DNA from: Nitrospirota bacterium
GTDB lineage: Bacteria; Nitrospirota; Thermodesulfovibrionia; Thermodesulfovibrionales; Magnetobacteriaceae
Direction: 5' to 3'
DNA length: 64,000 nt
NCBI GenBank assembly: GCA_015233015.1
Contig: JADFYO010000006.1
Location: 31,264-95,263 of the forward strand
Every line of letters starts with the position of its first letter. Positions within the stretch are counted from its first letter, which is position 1. This document shows, piece by piece, positions 1-8,497 of this stretch. A model generated the notes under the pieces. It was not told the origin of the DNA, ran no database searches, and worked only from the letters and a program-made list of their open reading frames with translations. The translations under genes were made by a program, and so were the position numbers.

Positions 1-59
1 GATATGTGAGATGCTGTAACACGTTAATACATTACTATATCTATCTCAGGAGGTTACAA

Positions 60-353
60 ATGGTGGCAAACGAAGTCATGTCAGATAGTTACTGTGAGGC
101 GCTGGCGTATATCATTACTACGCAGACTCAATCTCTGGGGGATAAGAATAAGGCCGGTGCGTTCATTGCGTTGTTTTTGCAAAGTATAAACAACAAGTAC
201 GGCGAGACGGGCCTGAAGCGCGTAATCGTCGGGATGAAAAAAGAGCTGACGCCGGAGACCATACAGAAATCGGGAAATGAACAATCCTCAGTTCTGAAGC
301 GTCTCAGGAATAAGTTATTGAAGAGAAGACAACGGCAGGCTAACCCGCACTGA
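60..353 (+). CDS. hypothetical protein, 97 aa
   Basis: I do not recognise a family. An ATG at 60 is preceded at 48-53 by a perfect AGGAGG with 6 bases between, so I chose it over an upstream in-frame ATG at position 6, which would put the Shine-Dalgarno inside the gene. The predicted protein is soluble and looks helical, with no signal peptide or membrane segment, and ends in a strongly basic tail (LRNKLLKRRQRQ). It converges on the Xer recombinase gene with only 20 bases between the two stop codons. The upstream context lies outside the window. Confidence 0.6.
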   Translation: MVANEVMSDSYCEALAYIITTQTQSLGDKNKAGAFIALFLQSINNKYGETGLKRVIVGMKKELTPETIQKSGNEQSSVLKRLRNKLLKRRQRQANPH

Positions 354-373
354 GCGGCTGGAATGTCTGAATT

Positions 374-1297
374 CTACACATGAGAATCAGCAAGCGGGTG
401 GCATTTTTCGTAAACATCCATTAGGTGCTGAATATCGAGATGGGTATATTTTTGTGTGGTTGACAGCGACGCGTGCCCGAGTAGGTCCTGAATAACCCGG
501 AGGTCAGCCCCGGACTGCAGCAGATGTGTGGCAAACGTATGGCGCAGCGTGTGTGGACCAACAGCGCCTTCAACGCCCGTCAGGCGGGCGAATTTTACGA
601 CAACCCTGCGTATCTGCCTGTCTGTGAGGCGCTCCCCCGATGTGTTAATAAACAATGCCTGGGGGTCTTTCAATGGGGCTGCTTTAGATTTCTTCTTAGT
701 GTGCTTTGTCTCTTCTTTTATCAGCAGCCGCTCGACAAGATATGTCTTTAACGCCACCAGCGCGTATGAGCCGATTGGGACAATGCGTTCTTTTTTCCCC
801 TTGCCGAGTACCTTTACCATGCCTTGTTTCAGGCTTATCGATTCCACATCCGCACCGGCAAGTTCACTAACCCTAAGGCCGCTCGAATAAAACAACTCCA
901 GAATGGCCTTATTGCGCGCGGCGGCAAAGCCAATCCCCTCAGCCTTTTCCATCATCGTAAAGGCGTCGTCCTTTGTCAGAAAATTCGGCAGATACTTAGG
1001 TATCTTGGGCGAAGGAACCAGACGCGCCGGATTAGTCTTAACTACGCCCTCGCCGCTCATGTAATTAAAAAAGGCCTTCACCGTTGCCAGCCTTCTCATC
1101 ACCGACGCCTTCGCAAGCCCCTTTTTTGACTGCGCTGCCACAAACCCCCTGATGTCATACATATCTATCGAGGCGGGGTCTTTCTTAACGAATATGGCGA
1201 ACTCCTCGAGGTCTTTTAAATATGCCCTGAGTGTATGGGGAGAGGCGTTTCGCTCTACCTCCATGTATCTGTAAAAACTACCGATATGACTGTTCAA
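374..1297 (-). CDS. xerC: XerC/XerD-type tyrosine recombinase
   Basis: Site-specific recombinase of the XerC/XerD family, expected to resolve chromosome dimers at dif during division. The N-terminal SAM-like DNA-binding domain (MEVERNASPHTLRAY) is followed by the catalytic domain with all the expected residues: Arg in SSGLRVSEL, Lys in GKGKKERIVP, HTLRHTFATHL, GHASLSTTQKY with the nucleophilic Tyr. A basic insertion (about EETKHTKKKSKAAP) sits in the middle of the catalytic domain. I chose the TTG at 1297: it has GGGAG 7 bases upstream and gives about 307 residues, close to family length. An ATG at 1264 is the alternative. The start overlaps the end of trmFO by 20 bases, and the trmFO-xerC order is common in bacteria. 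XerC versus XerD cannot be decided here. Confidence 0.9.
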   Translation of the reverse strand: MNSHIGSFYRYMEVERNASPHTLRAYLKDLEEFAIFVKKDPASIDMYDIRGFVAAQSKKGLAKASVMRRLATVKAFFNYMSGEGVVKTNPARLVPSPKIPKYLPNFLTKDDAFTMMEKAEGIGFAAARNKAILELFYSSGLRVSELAGADVESISLKQGMVKVLGKGKKERIVPIGSYALVALKTYLVERLLIKEETKHTKKKSKAAPLKDPQALFINTSGERLTDRQIRRVVVKFARLTGVEGAVGPHTLRHTFATHLLQSGADLRVIQDLLGHASLSTTQKYTHLDIQHLMDVYEKCHPLADSHV

Positions 1298-2603
1298 TGA
1301 ACCGCTCCCAGTCGGCCAATGCCCTTGCCACAACGGCTTGTCTCTTTTTGGCCTTGTCCCTGATTGGCACCGAAAGAGGGGGCAGGAGGCCAAAGTTTAT
1401 GTTTGACGGCTGAAAATTTAATGGTTGAGCCGCACCGGTTATATGCTCTATCAGCGACCCGCAGGCGGTAAGGGGCGAGGGGTACGCCGCATCAAGCCCC
1501 CGCAGCCTTCGCGCTGCATAGATACCGGCAAGAAGCCCCATCGCCGTTGATTCAAGATAGCCCTCAACACCGGTAATCTGTCCGGCTATGTAGATGTGCG
1601 GCATGGATTTCAGGGTTAAATCCTTGTTCAGATGTCTGGGCGAATCGATATACGTGTTTCTGTGAATACTGCCGTATCGCAGGAATTCGGCCTTCTGAAG
1701 CCCCGGTACAAGCCTGAACACGTTGAACTGCTCGGCATATTTTAAGCGGGTCTGGCAGCCGACGAGATTATAGGATGTCTTTTCGACATTTTCCGCCCTT
1801 AGTTGAATAACCGCGTAGGGCTTGACTTGGGTTCGCAGGTCCATGAGGCCGACAGGTTTCAGCGGCCCGAAGCGCAGCGTGTCCTTGCCGCGTCCCGCCA
1901 TTACCTCAATCGGCATACAGCCCTCGAACACCTTCTCGTCCTCAAAATTCCTCACAGTTACCTTATCGGCATTTACAAGGGAATTATAAAATAATTCGTA
2001 TTCATCGGCGTTCATAGGGCAATTCAGATAATCGTCACCGCCGCCCTTGCCGTATCGTGAGGCAAAGAATGCCTTTTCGTAATCTATGGACTCGGCGTCT
2101 ATGATTGGGGAAATGGCGTCGTAAAAGTAGAGCGACTGACCGCCGAGTATTTTCTGCAGCTCCTCTGCCAAGGTTAAAGAGGTCAACGGGCCTGTGGCGA
2201 CAATAACGGCTGCCTCTCTGTCAAAGGATGATAGAGAGGCCACCTCGCCATAAATCAGCTTTATCTTTGGATGTGCCTTGATTTTAGCGGTTATGAACTC
2301 TGAGAAAAGACCTCTGTCAACGGCAAGGCAGCCCCCGGCGGGCACTGCGGTAGCCCGTGCCGCCTCCATTATGAGAGAGCCTGCCGCTTCCAGTTCCTGT
2401 TTAATGAGACCGTGTGCTGAGTCCGGGGCGTCAGAGCGCAGAGAGTTTGAGCAGACCAGCTCGCCAAGCAGTCCGGTCCTGTGCGCCTCGGTCATCTTAT
2501 CGGGGCGCATCTCGTAAAGCGTTACCGAGGCGCCAAGCTCCGCCGCCCGATACGCGGCCTCTGAGCCGCTAAGCCCGCCGCCTATTACAAATACTTCAGA
2601 CAC
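1278..2603 (-). CDS. trmFO: methylenetetrahydrofolate--tRNA-(uracil-5-)-methyltransferase TrmFO
   Basis: Folate- and FAD-dependent enzyme that makes m5U54 in the T-loop of tRNA, the alternative to SAM-dependent TrmA. The N-terminus carries the FAD dinucleotide-binding loop (VIGGGLSGSEAAYRAAE) and the family signature runs on through LYEMRPDKMTEAH and GELVCSNSLRSD. The C-terminal GQITGVEGYLESTAMGLL is the second FAD-binding stretch. Its 441 residues match the family. It heads a two-gene minus-strand unit with the Xer recombinase, which starts inside its last codons. The promoter should lie in the 2604-2700 region, next to a repeat element. Confidence 0.97.
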   Translation of the reverse strand: MSEVFVIGGGLSGSEAAYRAAELGASVTLYEMRPDKMTEAHRTGLLGELVCSNSLRSDAPDSAHGLIKQELEAAGSLIMEAARATAVPAGGCLAVDRGLFSEFITAKIKAHPKIKLIYGEVASLSSFDREAAVIVATGPLTSLTLAEELQKILGGQSLYFYDAISPIIDAESIDYEKAFFASRYGKGGGDDYLNCPMNADEYELFYNSLVNADKVTVRNFEDEKVFEGCMPIEVMAGRGKDTLRFGPLKPVGLMDLRTQVKPYAVIQLRAENVEKTSYNLVGCQTRLKYAEQFNVFRLVPGLQKAEFLRYGSIHRNTYIDSPRHLNKDLTLKSMPHIYIAGQITGVEGYLESTAMGLLAGIYAARRLRGLDAAYPSPLTACGSLIEHITGAAQPLNFQPSNINFGLLPPLSVPIRDKAKKRQAVVARALADWERFIEQSYR

Positions 2604-2652
2604 AGCCCATAGTATATACTAAATCCAACAAAATATCCCAAGCCCCCCAAAG

Positions 2653-2859
2653 CTGAGGCCAAGTTGCGTTCATAGAAGTAAGAAAACTTGAATCATCCTG
2701 AAACAATAGAATCATCCTGAAACAATAGAATCATCCTGAGCCTGTCGAAGGATGCTCCTTGAAGTCTCATTTCCCCATAAATCGGTAATCCTTCGACAGG
2801 CTCAGGATGATTCTGTTAACAGGATAATTATTACTTCTATGACTGCAACTTAGTATTAG
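2653..2859. repeat. MITE-like palindromic repeat, copy 1 (inverted relative to copy 2)
   Basis: About 207 bp with no coding capacity. The ends are imperfect terminal inverted repeats around CATAGAAGTAA (left about 2670-2681, right about 2832-2843), flanked outward by a GTTGC/GCAAC and GTATTAG motif. Inside, 26-base arms at 2728-2753 and 2788-2813 are perfect inverted repeats around CCTGTCGAAGG/CCTTCGACAGG. The left arm contains a short tandem duplication of AATCATCCTGAAACAATAG. Related copies lie at 14542-14733 and 38204-38389. It sits between divergent trmFO and mscS. I infer a non-autonomous mobile element; no transposase is nearby. Confidence 0.7.
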
Positions 2860-2916
2860 ATTGACAGCGTCGGCGTGATAATGTTATTTTTTTTGCACAC
2901 AAGTGGAATAAAAAAA

Positions 2917-4335
2917 ATGGATATGAAAGATAATATCAGGCCCGGGCGGTCATCGTCTCTGATTTTTTACGTGCTGCTTAGTCTCCTTGGCGCTGCTATC
3001 GGCGTATATGTGTATATTAATAAACCGCCTGTCGATATTAAAATAACAAACGCCTTCGTTTATAGTATTCTTTTTTATAGTATTTTTAAGATAGCCGATT
3101 ACTTTTTCAGCAAACTATATATTGAAAAAGAAAAAATTGCGATTCCTAAACTCATTCATGACATTGTCACGGCGATAATTTACGCTATAGCCCTGTTTGC
3201 AATATTAAAGATACAATTCGGCATCGATTTAACTCCGATAATAACGACTTCGGCGGTATTTTCTATGGTCATCGGTCTTGCGCTGCAGGACACCCTGACT
3301 AATCTAATCGCGGGAGTAGTGCTGCACATAGAAAATCCCTTCAGAATTAATGACTGGATACGTGTAAAAGACATTGACGGCAAGGTCATCGAGATAAACT
3401 GGCGAACGACTAAACTCCTTACGCGTGATAACGATTATCTGGTTATTCCCAACGGAAATATCGTAAAGGATACAATTCTCAGCGTAAATTATCCCACGCC
3501 ATACCATGTGATAAGCCTCTACGTAGGCGTTGACTACGATACCCCTCCCAACAAGGTAAAGCAGGTTATCGCATCTGTCTGCCTGAAGACGCATGCACTG
3601 CAAAATCCTCCACCAGAGGTGCGGCTGATAAAATATAACGACTCCTCCATTGAATACGAGATCAGGCTCTGGATCAACGACTACGGTCTCAAACCCACCA
3701 TCTCCAGCATTATTATGACTAAACTCTGGTACGCCTTCAAAAGAGAAAACATTAAGATTCCATACCCTATCAGAGATGTGTACTGCCATCCCGTAACAAG
3801 CGCCGATACTAACGAAGAGAGCGAACAGAAAAATTTGGCCGTACAACGAATAGAGTTTTTCTCGGTCTTCCCGGAAGATGTGCAAAAAGAAATCGCATCG
3901 CTTCTGACCCAGAAACATTATGGAAAGGGTGAAAGCATATTTGAAGAGGGTGACGAGGGCGATTCATTTTATGTTATACGAAGGGGCAGGGTTTCGGTAA
4001 CGGTAGGCGGTACCGAGGTAGCCGTATTGAAAAGAGGGGATTTTTTCGGTGAGATATCTCTTTTTACCGGAGGTATCAGAACCGCCAGCGTGACGGCAAA
4101 AGAAGACGCGTTAATACTGGCACTCGATAAGGATAGTTTCTCCAAGGTAATAATGGAAAACGAGAGCGCCGTTGAGTCCATCAGCGCCATTATCACGCGC
4201 AGGGAAATCGAAAACGAACAATTAGCCCAGAAAATAAGTGAACAGGCCTTGTCAGAAGAGCAGCTCAACGCCCAATTTGCAAGCAAAAAATCGAAGATAT
4301 TCCTAAAAATCAGGGAGTTTTTTAACCTGTCGTAA
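2917..4335 (+). CDS. MscS-family channel with C-terminal cyclic nucleotide-binding domain
   Basis: Small-conductance mechanosensitive channel homologue of the bacterial cyclic-nucleotide-gated (bCNG) subgroup. The N-terminal part has three to four membrane segments (for example SLIFYVLLSLLGAAIGVYVYI). The MscS pore/beta domain follows, with IENPFRINDWIRV, IDGKVIEINWRTT and VIPNGNIVKD. The last about 150 residues form a CAP-ED domain: FSVFPEDVQ, FEEGDEGDSFYVI, then the phosphate-binding cassette GEISLFTGGIRTASV. Family knowledge suggests gating or modulation by cAMP/cGMP; which ligand binds here cannot be told. I prefer the ATG at 2917; an in-frame GTG at 2875 would add 14 residues. No strong Shine-Dalgarno marks either. 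It stands alone between two repeats. Confidence 0.9.
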   Translation: MDMKDNIRPGRSSSLIFYVLLSLLGAAIGVYVYINKPPVDIKITNAFVYSILFYSIFKIADYFFSKLYIEKEKIAIPKLIHDIVTAIIYAIALFAILKIQFGIDLTPIITTSAVFSMVIGLALQDTLTNLIAGVVLHIENPFRINDWIRVKDIDGKVIEINWRTTKLLTRDNDYLVIPNGNIVKDTILSVNYPTPYHVISLYVGVDYDTPPNKVKQVIASVCLKTHALQNPPPEVRLIKYNDSSIEYEIRLWINDYGLKPTISSIIMTKLWYAFKRENIKIPYPIRDVYCHPVTSADTNEESEQKNLAVQRIEFFSVFPEDVQKEIASLLTQKHYGKGESIFEEGDEGDSFYVIRRGRVSVTVGGTEVAVLKRGDFFGEISLFTGGIRTASVTAKEDALILALDKDSFSKVIMENESAVESISAIITRREIENEQLAQKISEQALSEEQLNAQFASKKSKIFLKIREFFNLS

Positions 4336-4341
4336 TGGCAT

Positions 4342-4450
4342 AAGGATTAAAGACGAAGGGGGATAATCCCCCTTCACCCCTGTTTCTCGCATATGCTTTA
4401 TCATTGAATTTGGGCTGCCGCTCGTTGGCGGCTTCGGTACTCCAACTAAC
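4342..4450. repeat. REP-like double-hairpin repeat, copy A
   Basis: The 42 bases at 4342-4383 recur without mismatch, inverted, at 57510-57551. They contain the hairpin GGGGGATAATCCCCC. A second block, about 4412-4450 with the hairpin GCCGCTCGTTGGCGGC, also recurs imperfectly there, but in this copy about 28 unrelated bases separate the blocks. It lies between the convergent mscS and waaF-gmhB genes, so it could act as a bidirectional transcription stop. Confidence 0.75.
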
Positions 4451-4469
4451 GGATATATCACTAATATCG

Positions 4470-6029
4470 TTATATCAGCTCGTGTAATTCATCGAGGGCG
4501 CTGATTTGTCTTATCCCCGGAATAGAAAGGGTGTGTTTCTTTGTCATGAAAAAGATTGGTCTTGCCCCCACGGCTAAAGCGGTTTCCATATCGACGTTTT
4601 TATCGCCCACAAATATCGAGCTTTTTAAATCTATGCCATAGTCAGCCCTTGCCCGCAGAAGCATCCCCGGCGATGGTTTCCTGCACGCGCAGTTATCTCC
4701 AGGGATGTGTCTGCAATAATAAAAATCGTCAAATCCATATTTATCGATAAACAGCCGGTGAAGCTCCTTCACAAACCCCTCATCGATAATCCCCCGGCCA
4801 ATGCCTGATTGATTGGATATCCCGATAAGCATATAACCCTTGTCCTTCAATGCCATAAGCCCGCCGAGGCCGTCGTACGGCCGGAAATCGCTAAAATTGT
4901 TCAGATAATCGGCATCCTCACAAAGCGTGCCGTCCCGGTCAAAAAATACCGCCTTACTGTGCCCCGTAAGGGCGTCTATTTTGTCGAATACCTCAGCGGT
5001 GGTAATGTCTTTCATACACTTTAAGTGCCCATGTGGACATGTGCGCTTAAAACATGGAGAGCAGTCCATCTTTTTCCTGATCACACGATGCCGGTATGAG
5101 AATTCTGGAAATTCTGAATCGGGCGGGATCGCTGGTGGCCCGGTAAGCTCCGGCGACGTAGAGCCAAATATGGCAAGCACCGGCGTTCCTACCGCGTAAG
5201 AAATGTGCATCGGCCCGGAATCGTTCGTTATCAACAGGTCACAACCCGCAATGCCGGCACACAACTCCCTGACGCCGGTCTTTCCCGTTAGATCTAAAAA
5301 TGTCACATCCGCCTCCGACATCATGATGTCCGGGGCGATAAGTCCATATATTGCCGCGGCAATCTCCATGTCCTTAGGGGAGCCAAACAATACGGCACTG
5401 CCGCCTTTTTCTTTAATAATCCTCGAAATTAATTCGGCAAATCTCTCCGCAGGCCAGCGCTTTGCCGAACCAAAGGCCGCCCCCGGGTTTATCCCTATAA
5501 CAGGACGGCGAAGATGAGACAACGCCTCGACAGACAAACGCCTTTCTGCTGAGGTAAGGTAAATCCACGGCAGCCGGTACGGGGCGTTAATGCCGGCCGC
5601 GTTGAGCATGTTTAAATAATACCGCGTATGGTGAAGCCTGAGGGTTTCTTTCGTTACGGCAACGCCCTTTGTTAACAGCAGACCCCTTGCGTCTCTTCTG
5701 TAGCCGACACGCTGCCCTATCCCGGCAAGCCACGCTATTAACGCCGCATCGAAGGCGTTTTGAAGCAGAATGGCCGTTGTGAATTTCTCACCTTTAAGCC
5801 TGTGCGCAAGCCTTAGTTTGCCTGCGATAGTTCTATAGGCATTCTCGTATTCTATCAGCGCCCCTACATGCGGGTCTTTTTCAAAAAGCGGGGCAACCGT
5901 GGGGTTCACAAGCAGCGTTATTTCGCTATCGGGATAGCTCTCCTTTACCGCCCAAAGCGCAGGGGCCGCCATCACCGCGTCCCCTATCCAATTAACTCCC
6001 CTGACCAGTATCCCGGTTTTCTCTGCCAT
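4470..6029 (-). CDS. waaF-gmhB: fused heptosyltransferase II (WaaF) and heptose-bisphosphate phosphatase (GmhB)
   Basis: Two LPS inner-core functions in one 519-residue chain. Residues 1 to about 345 are a family 9 glycosyltransferase like WaaF/RfaF: LVRGVNWIGDAVMAAPAL at the N-terminus, GINPGAAFGSAKRWP and TNDSGPMHISYAVGTPVLAIFGST in the C-terminal lobe that binds ADP-heptose. From about residue 357 an HAD phosphatase of GmhB type begins: FFDRDGTLCED (nucleophile Asp), ISNQSGIGRG, the zinc ligands in YYCRHIPGDNCACRKPSPGM, and FVGDKNVDMETA. GmhB removes the 7-phosphate of D-glycero-manno-heptose 1,7-bisphosphate. Both halves look intact. The gene follows the acyltransferase with a 3-base gap, so the two are probably cotranscribed. 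Confidence 0.93.
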   Translation of the reverse strand: MAEKTGILVRGVNWIGDAVMAAPALWAVKESYPDSEITLLVNPTVAPLFEKDPHVGALIEYENAYRTIAGKLRLAHRLKGEKFTTAILLQNAFDAALIAWLAGIGQRVGYRRDARGLLLTKGVAVTKETLRLHHTRYYLNMLNAAGINAPYRLPWIYLTSAERRLSVEALSHLRRPVIGINPGAAFGSAKRWPAERFAELISRIIKEKGGSAVLFGSPKDMEIAAAIYGLIAPDIMMSEADVTFLDLTGKTGVRELCAGIAGCDLLITNDSGPMHISYAVGTPVLAIFGSTSPELTGPPAIPPDSEFPEFSYRHRVIRKKMDCSPCFKRTCPHGHLKCMKDITTAEVFDKIDALTGHSKAVFFDRDGTLCEDADYLNNFSDFRPYDGLGGLMALKDKGYMLIGISNQSGIGRGIIDEGFVKELHRLFIDKYGFDDFYYCRHIPGDNCACRKPSPGMLLRARADYGIDLKSSIFVGDKNVDMETALAVGARPIFFMTKKHTLSIPGIRQISALDELHELI

Positions 6030-6032
6030 GAG

Positions 6033-6965
6033 TTATAATAACAGTTTGTTTTTAGAATATGCAGGGGAAAACCTGTCGAGGAAGTGCATGAACGCGGGAT
6101 ATTCCTTTATTTTGCCCTCCAGCCCGCATATAAAGCGTTTGGTTATGGTGTGGATGTCATGTTGTGCGTCTGGCCCGGCAAGGGGAGTGCCGATTATTAT
6201 TTTGTATGGTTTGCTGCTTCCCGGTGTGACAAATAACGGCAGGATTTCCGCACCGGTTTTTTCGGCAAGTATCGCAGGACCAAGCGGGAATAGCACCTTC
6301 TGTCCTAAGAAATCGAATACCTCGTGCCTTCCCACGTGTTTTTCAGTACCGCTGCCGTCTCCCGTGACCATCACCACGCCACCGTCTTTAAGCCACAGGA
6401 ACACCGGCCTCAGAAAGGATTCTGCATTTACTATCTCTGCAGGGATTTTCGCTTCATATTTTAGCCTCAGCCTGAAGGCGACATGTCTGCCTATCCAACT
6501 AAGACCGTCGTCCGACGGAAGCCCTATCTGCTTCATTCTGTAGCCAAGCCTTGCCAGCGCAACAAGCGGTATGTGCACAGGCCCGAAATGCCCGTGGACT
6601 AATATCACCCCCCGACCCTTTTTTACGGCAGCGTCAAGATGTTCAAGCCCCTCGAATTCAATAGTTTGCTCAATCTGGCGGGTATGAAACCTGGGGAATA
6701 AAAAAATTATCAGCCGGTCAACATAGTGGTTTTTAAAATAGTCTTTTATAACCGTGGTCTTTTCGGCGTTTTCTATAGTCATCAATTTGGAGAGGTTGTC
6801 ATTGAGTAATTTGGTCTTTCCCCGTGACAGCATAAAGTGCAGTTCACCCATTTTGTTTAACAGGACGAGAGAGGAGGCAACTGGCAGCGCCTCCAGCGTC
6901 CACCTCAGCGGATACCATACTACAAGCCTAAGCAGGTCGCGAACTATACTCTCTTTTGTTGTCAT
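6033..6965 (-). CDS. LpxL/HtrB-like lysophospholipid acyltransferase family protein
   Basis: Member of the lipid A late-acyltransferase/HtrB family (310 residues), which transfers acyl chains onto lipid A or a related glycolipid at the inner membrane. An N-terminal hydrophobic stretch is followed by FEGLEHLDAAVKKGRGVILV and the active-site region VHGHFGPVHIPL; later come GDGSGTEKH and KTGAEILPLFV. The family active site is normally H-x4-D/E. Here the corresponding sequence is HFGPVH, with His where the acidic residue is expected. The gene sits 3 bases upstream of waaF-gmhB, consistent with a lipid A/LPS core unit. The exact substrate is not predictable. Confidence 0.82.
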   Translation of the reverse strand: MTTKESIVRDLLRLVVWYPLRWTLEALPVASSLVLLNKMGELHFMLSRGKTKLLNDNLSKLMTIENAEKTTVIKDYFKNHYVDRLIIFLFPRFHTRQIEQTIEFEGLEHLDAAVKKGRGVILVHGHFGPVHIPLVALARLGYRMKQIGLPSDDGLSWIGRHVAFRLRLKYEAKIPAEIVNAESFLRPVFLWLKDGGVVMVTGDGSGTEKHVGRHEVFDFLGQKVLFPLGPAILAEKTGAEILPLFVTPGSSKPYKIIIGTPLAGPDAQHDIHTITKRFICGLEGKIKEYPAFMHFLDRFSPAYSKNKLLL

Positions 6966-6986
6966 CGGGACACCAGTGTATTACGT

Positions 6987-7784
6987 TCATTTTGAGAAGA
7001 TCTCCTGAAAGAAATCTTTTAACGCCGTCCATGACCTTTTGTCGGCTTTTTCGTTGTAGGCCGCCCCTTTTGCGTTGTCTGTGCCTGCCTTTGGATTCGT
7101 ATATGCGTGTACGGCGTTTCCATAGGCGGTCAGGTACCAATCTGCACCAACGTGGCGCATCTCATTCTGAAACGCCTCCACATCCTCTTTCGGCACGAAT
7201 GGGTCATCGGCACCGCGCAGGACGAGCACCTTAGCCTTGATTTTACTCGATTTTGCGTCTGGCGTGTCAAGTCCGCCGTGGATGCTGACCACACCGGCAA
7301 TATCCGCCCCGCTTCTGGCTAATTCAAGGGCGACCATCCCTCCAAAACAATACCCTATCACCACTATGCGGCTGGTATCGACATAGTCCAATGTGCGCAC
7401 GTAGTCGAGCGCCGCCTTTGCCCGCTCGCGCATGAGCTGACGGTTGCCCTTATATTTGCCGGCCAACTTGCCTGCCTCATCGGCGCTTTTTGGCCTCATG
7501 CCTTTTCCATAAATATCTGCCGCAAGGGCAGCGTATCCAAACTCTGCTATCCGATTAGCCTGTTCCTTAGTGAAATCCCCTACACCCATCCAGTCATGCA
7601 CTATGATAACCGCGGGCACCTTCGCTGTCTTTGCCTTATTATAACTGAGGTACCCCTCGAGGACTACATCGCCTTGTTTATATTCGACCACAGCGCCCGT
7701 CACCGCACCAGTATCGGAATACGCCGTCGAAGCGGTTAATAACATGGAAACTGCCAATAGAACCGTTGATATGATTACAGACAT
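6987..7784 (-). CDS. dienelactone hydrolase family protein, exported
   Basis: Alpha/beta hydrolase of the dienelactone hydrolase family. The catalytic triad is visible: Cys in GYCFGGMVALE, Asp in RGADDPFVP, His in NAVHAYTNP. The start is decided by AAGGAGG 7 bases before the ATG at 7784, giving 265 residues that begin MSVIISTVLLAVSMLLTAST, a clear signal peptide, so the enzyme is probably periplasmic. An upstream ATG/GTG-type start at 7829 would overlap aat and put the ribosome-binding site inside the gene. Substrate unknown; members hydrolyse cyclic enol lactones or other esters. Confidence 0.88.
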   Translation of the reverse strand: MSVIISTVLLAVSMLLTASTAYSDTGAVTGAVVEYKQGDVVLEGYLSYNKAKTAKVPAVIIVHDWMGVGDFTKEQANRIAEFGYAALAADIYGKGMRPKSADEAGKLAGKYKGNRQLMRERAKAALDYVRTLDYVDTSRIVVIGYCFGGMVALELARSGADIAGVVSIHGGLDTPDAKSSKIKAKVLVLRGADDPFVPKEDVEAFQNEMRHVGADWYLTAYGNAVHAYTNPKAGTDNAKGAAYNEKADKRSWTALKDFFQEIFSK

Positions 7785-7819
7785 TGCCCATCCTCCTTGA
7801 TTAATTCGGTTTTTGTTAT

Positions 7820-8497
7820 TCATACCCATTTGCCTGCCTGGACGGGAAGTTTCAGCGCCGCCCTCAATAAGGCCTTAAACTCACTACGGGGGATTTCCCT
7901 TGCCCCAAGGCTCTTCAGGTGCTGCGTTACAACCTGACAATCTATAAACATAAACCCGGATTGAAGGAGCCTCTCTACCAGCGCGGCAACCGCCGCCTTA
8001 GAGGCATTAGACTTCAACGCGAACATAGACTCCCCAAAGAACGCCCTTCCAAGCGCCACCCCGTAAAGTCCTCCAACAAGCCTCCCCTCAGACCAGCTCT
8101 CAACCGAATGCGCAAAGCCCGCCTCGTGAAGCCCCGTATAGGCCTCAAGCATGTCTTCGTTTATCCACGTGCCGTCGCAGTCATTTCTTTTTACCCGGGC
8201 ACAGTTAATCATTACATCGGTAAAAGCACGGTCGAAGGTTATCCCGAATACATTTCTGTTTATTGTCTGGCGCATACTCCTCGATAGCCTAAACTCATTG
8301 GGAAACAGCACCAGCCTCGGGTCAGGTGACCACCACAGGATTGGGTGAGCCTCCATGTACCAGGGGAATATCCCCATTTGATACGCCATCAGGATGCGCT
8401 CCTGGCTGAGGTCTCCGCCTATGGCCAACAGCCCGTCGTCTTCGGCCAGCTCAGGAGGGGGAAACAGCAAATCTTCAGAAAGCACAAAGACGGGCAC
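7820..8497 (-). CDS. aat: leucyl/phenylalanyl-tRNA--protein transferase
   Basis: Transfers Leu or Phe from tRNA to the N-terminal Lys/Arg of proteins, creating primary N-degrons for the ClpS/ClpAP pathway. The 225 residues carry the family signature: FPPPELAEDDGLLAIGGDLSQERILMAYQMGIFPWY, WWSPDPRLVL, GTWINEDMLEAY, HSVESWSEGRLVGGLYGVALGRAFFGESMF. The ATG directly follows the clpA stop codon with no gap, so aat and clpA are translated from one message; clpS lies just upstream. The whole N-degron pathway is therefore encoded together in the order clpS-clpA-aat. Confidence 0.96.
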   Translation of the reverse strand: MPVFVLSEDLLFPPPELAEDDGLLAIGGDLSQERILMAYQMGIFPWYMEAHPILWWSPDPRLVLFPNEFRLSRSMRQTINRNVFGITFDRAFTDVMINCARVKRNDCDGTWINEDMLEAYTGLHEAGFAHSVESWSEGRLVGGLYGVALGRAFFGESMFALKSNASKAAVAALVERLLQSGFMFIDCQVVTQHLKSLGAREIPRSEFKALLRAALKLPVQAGKWV

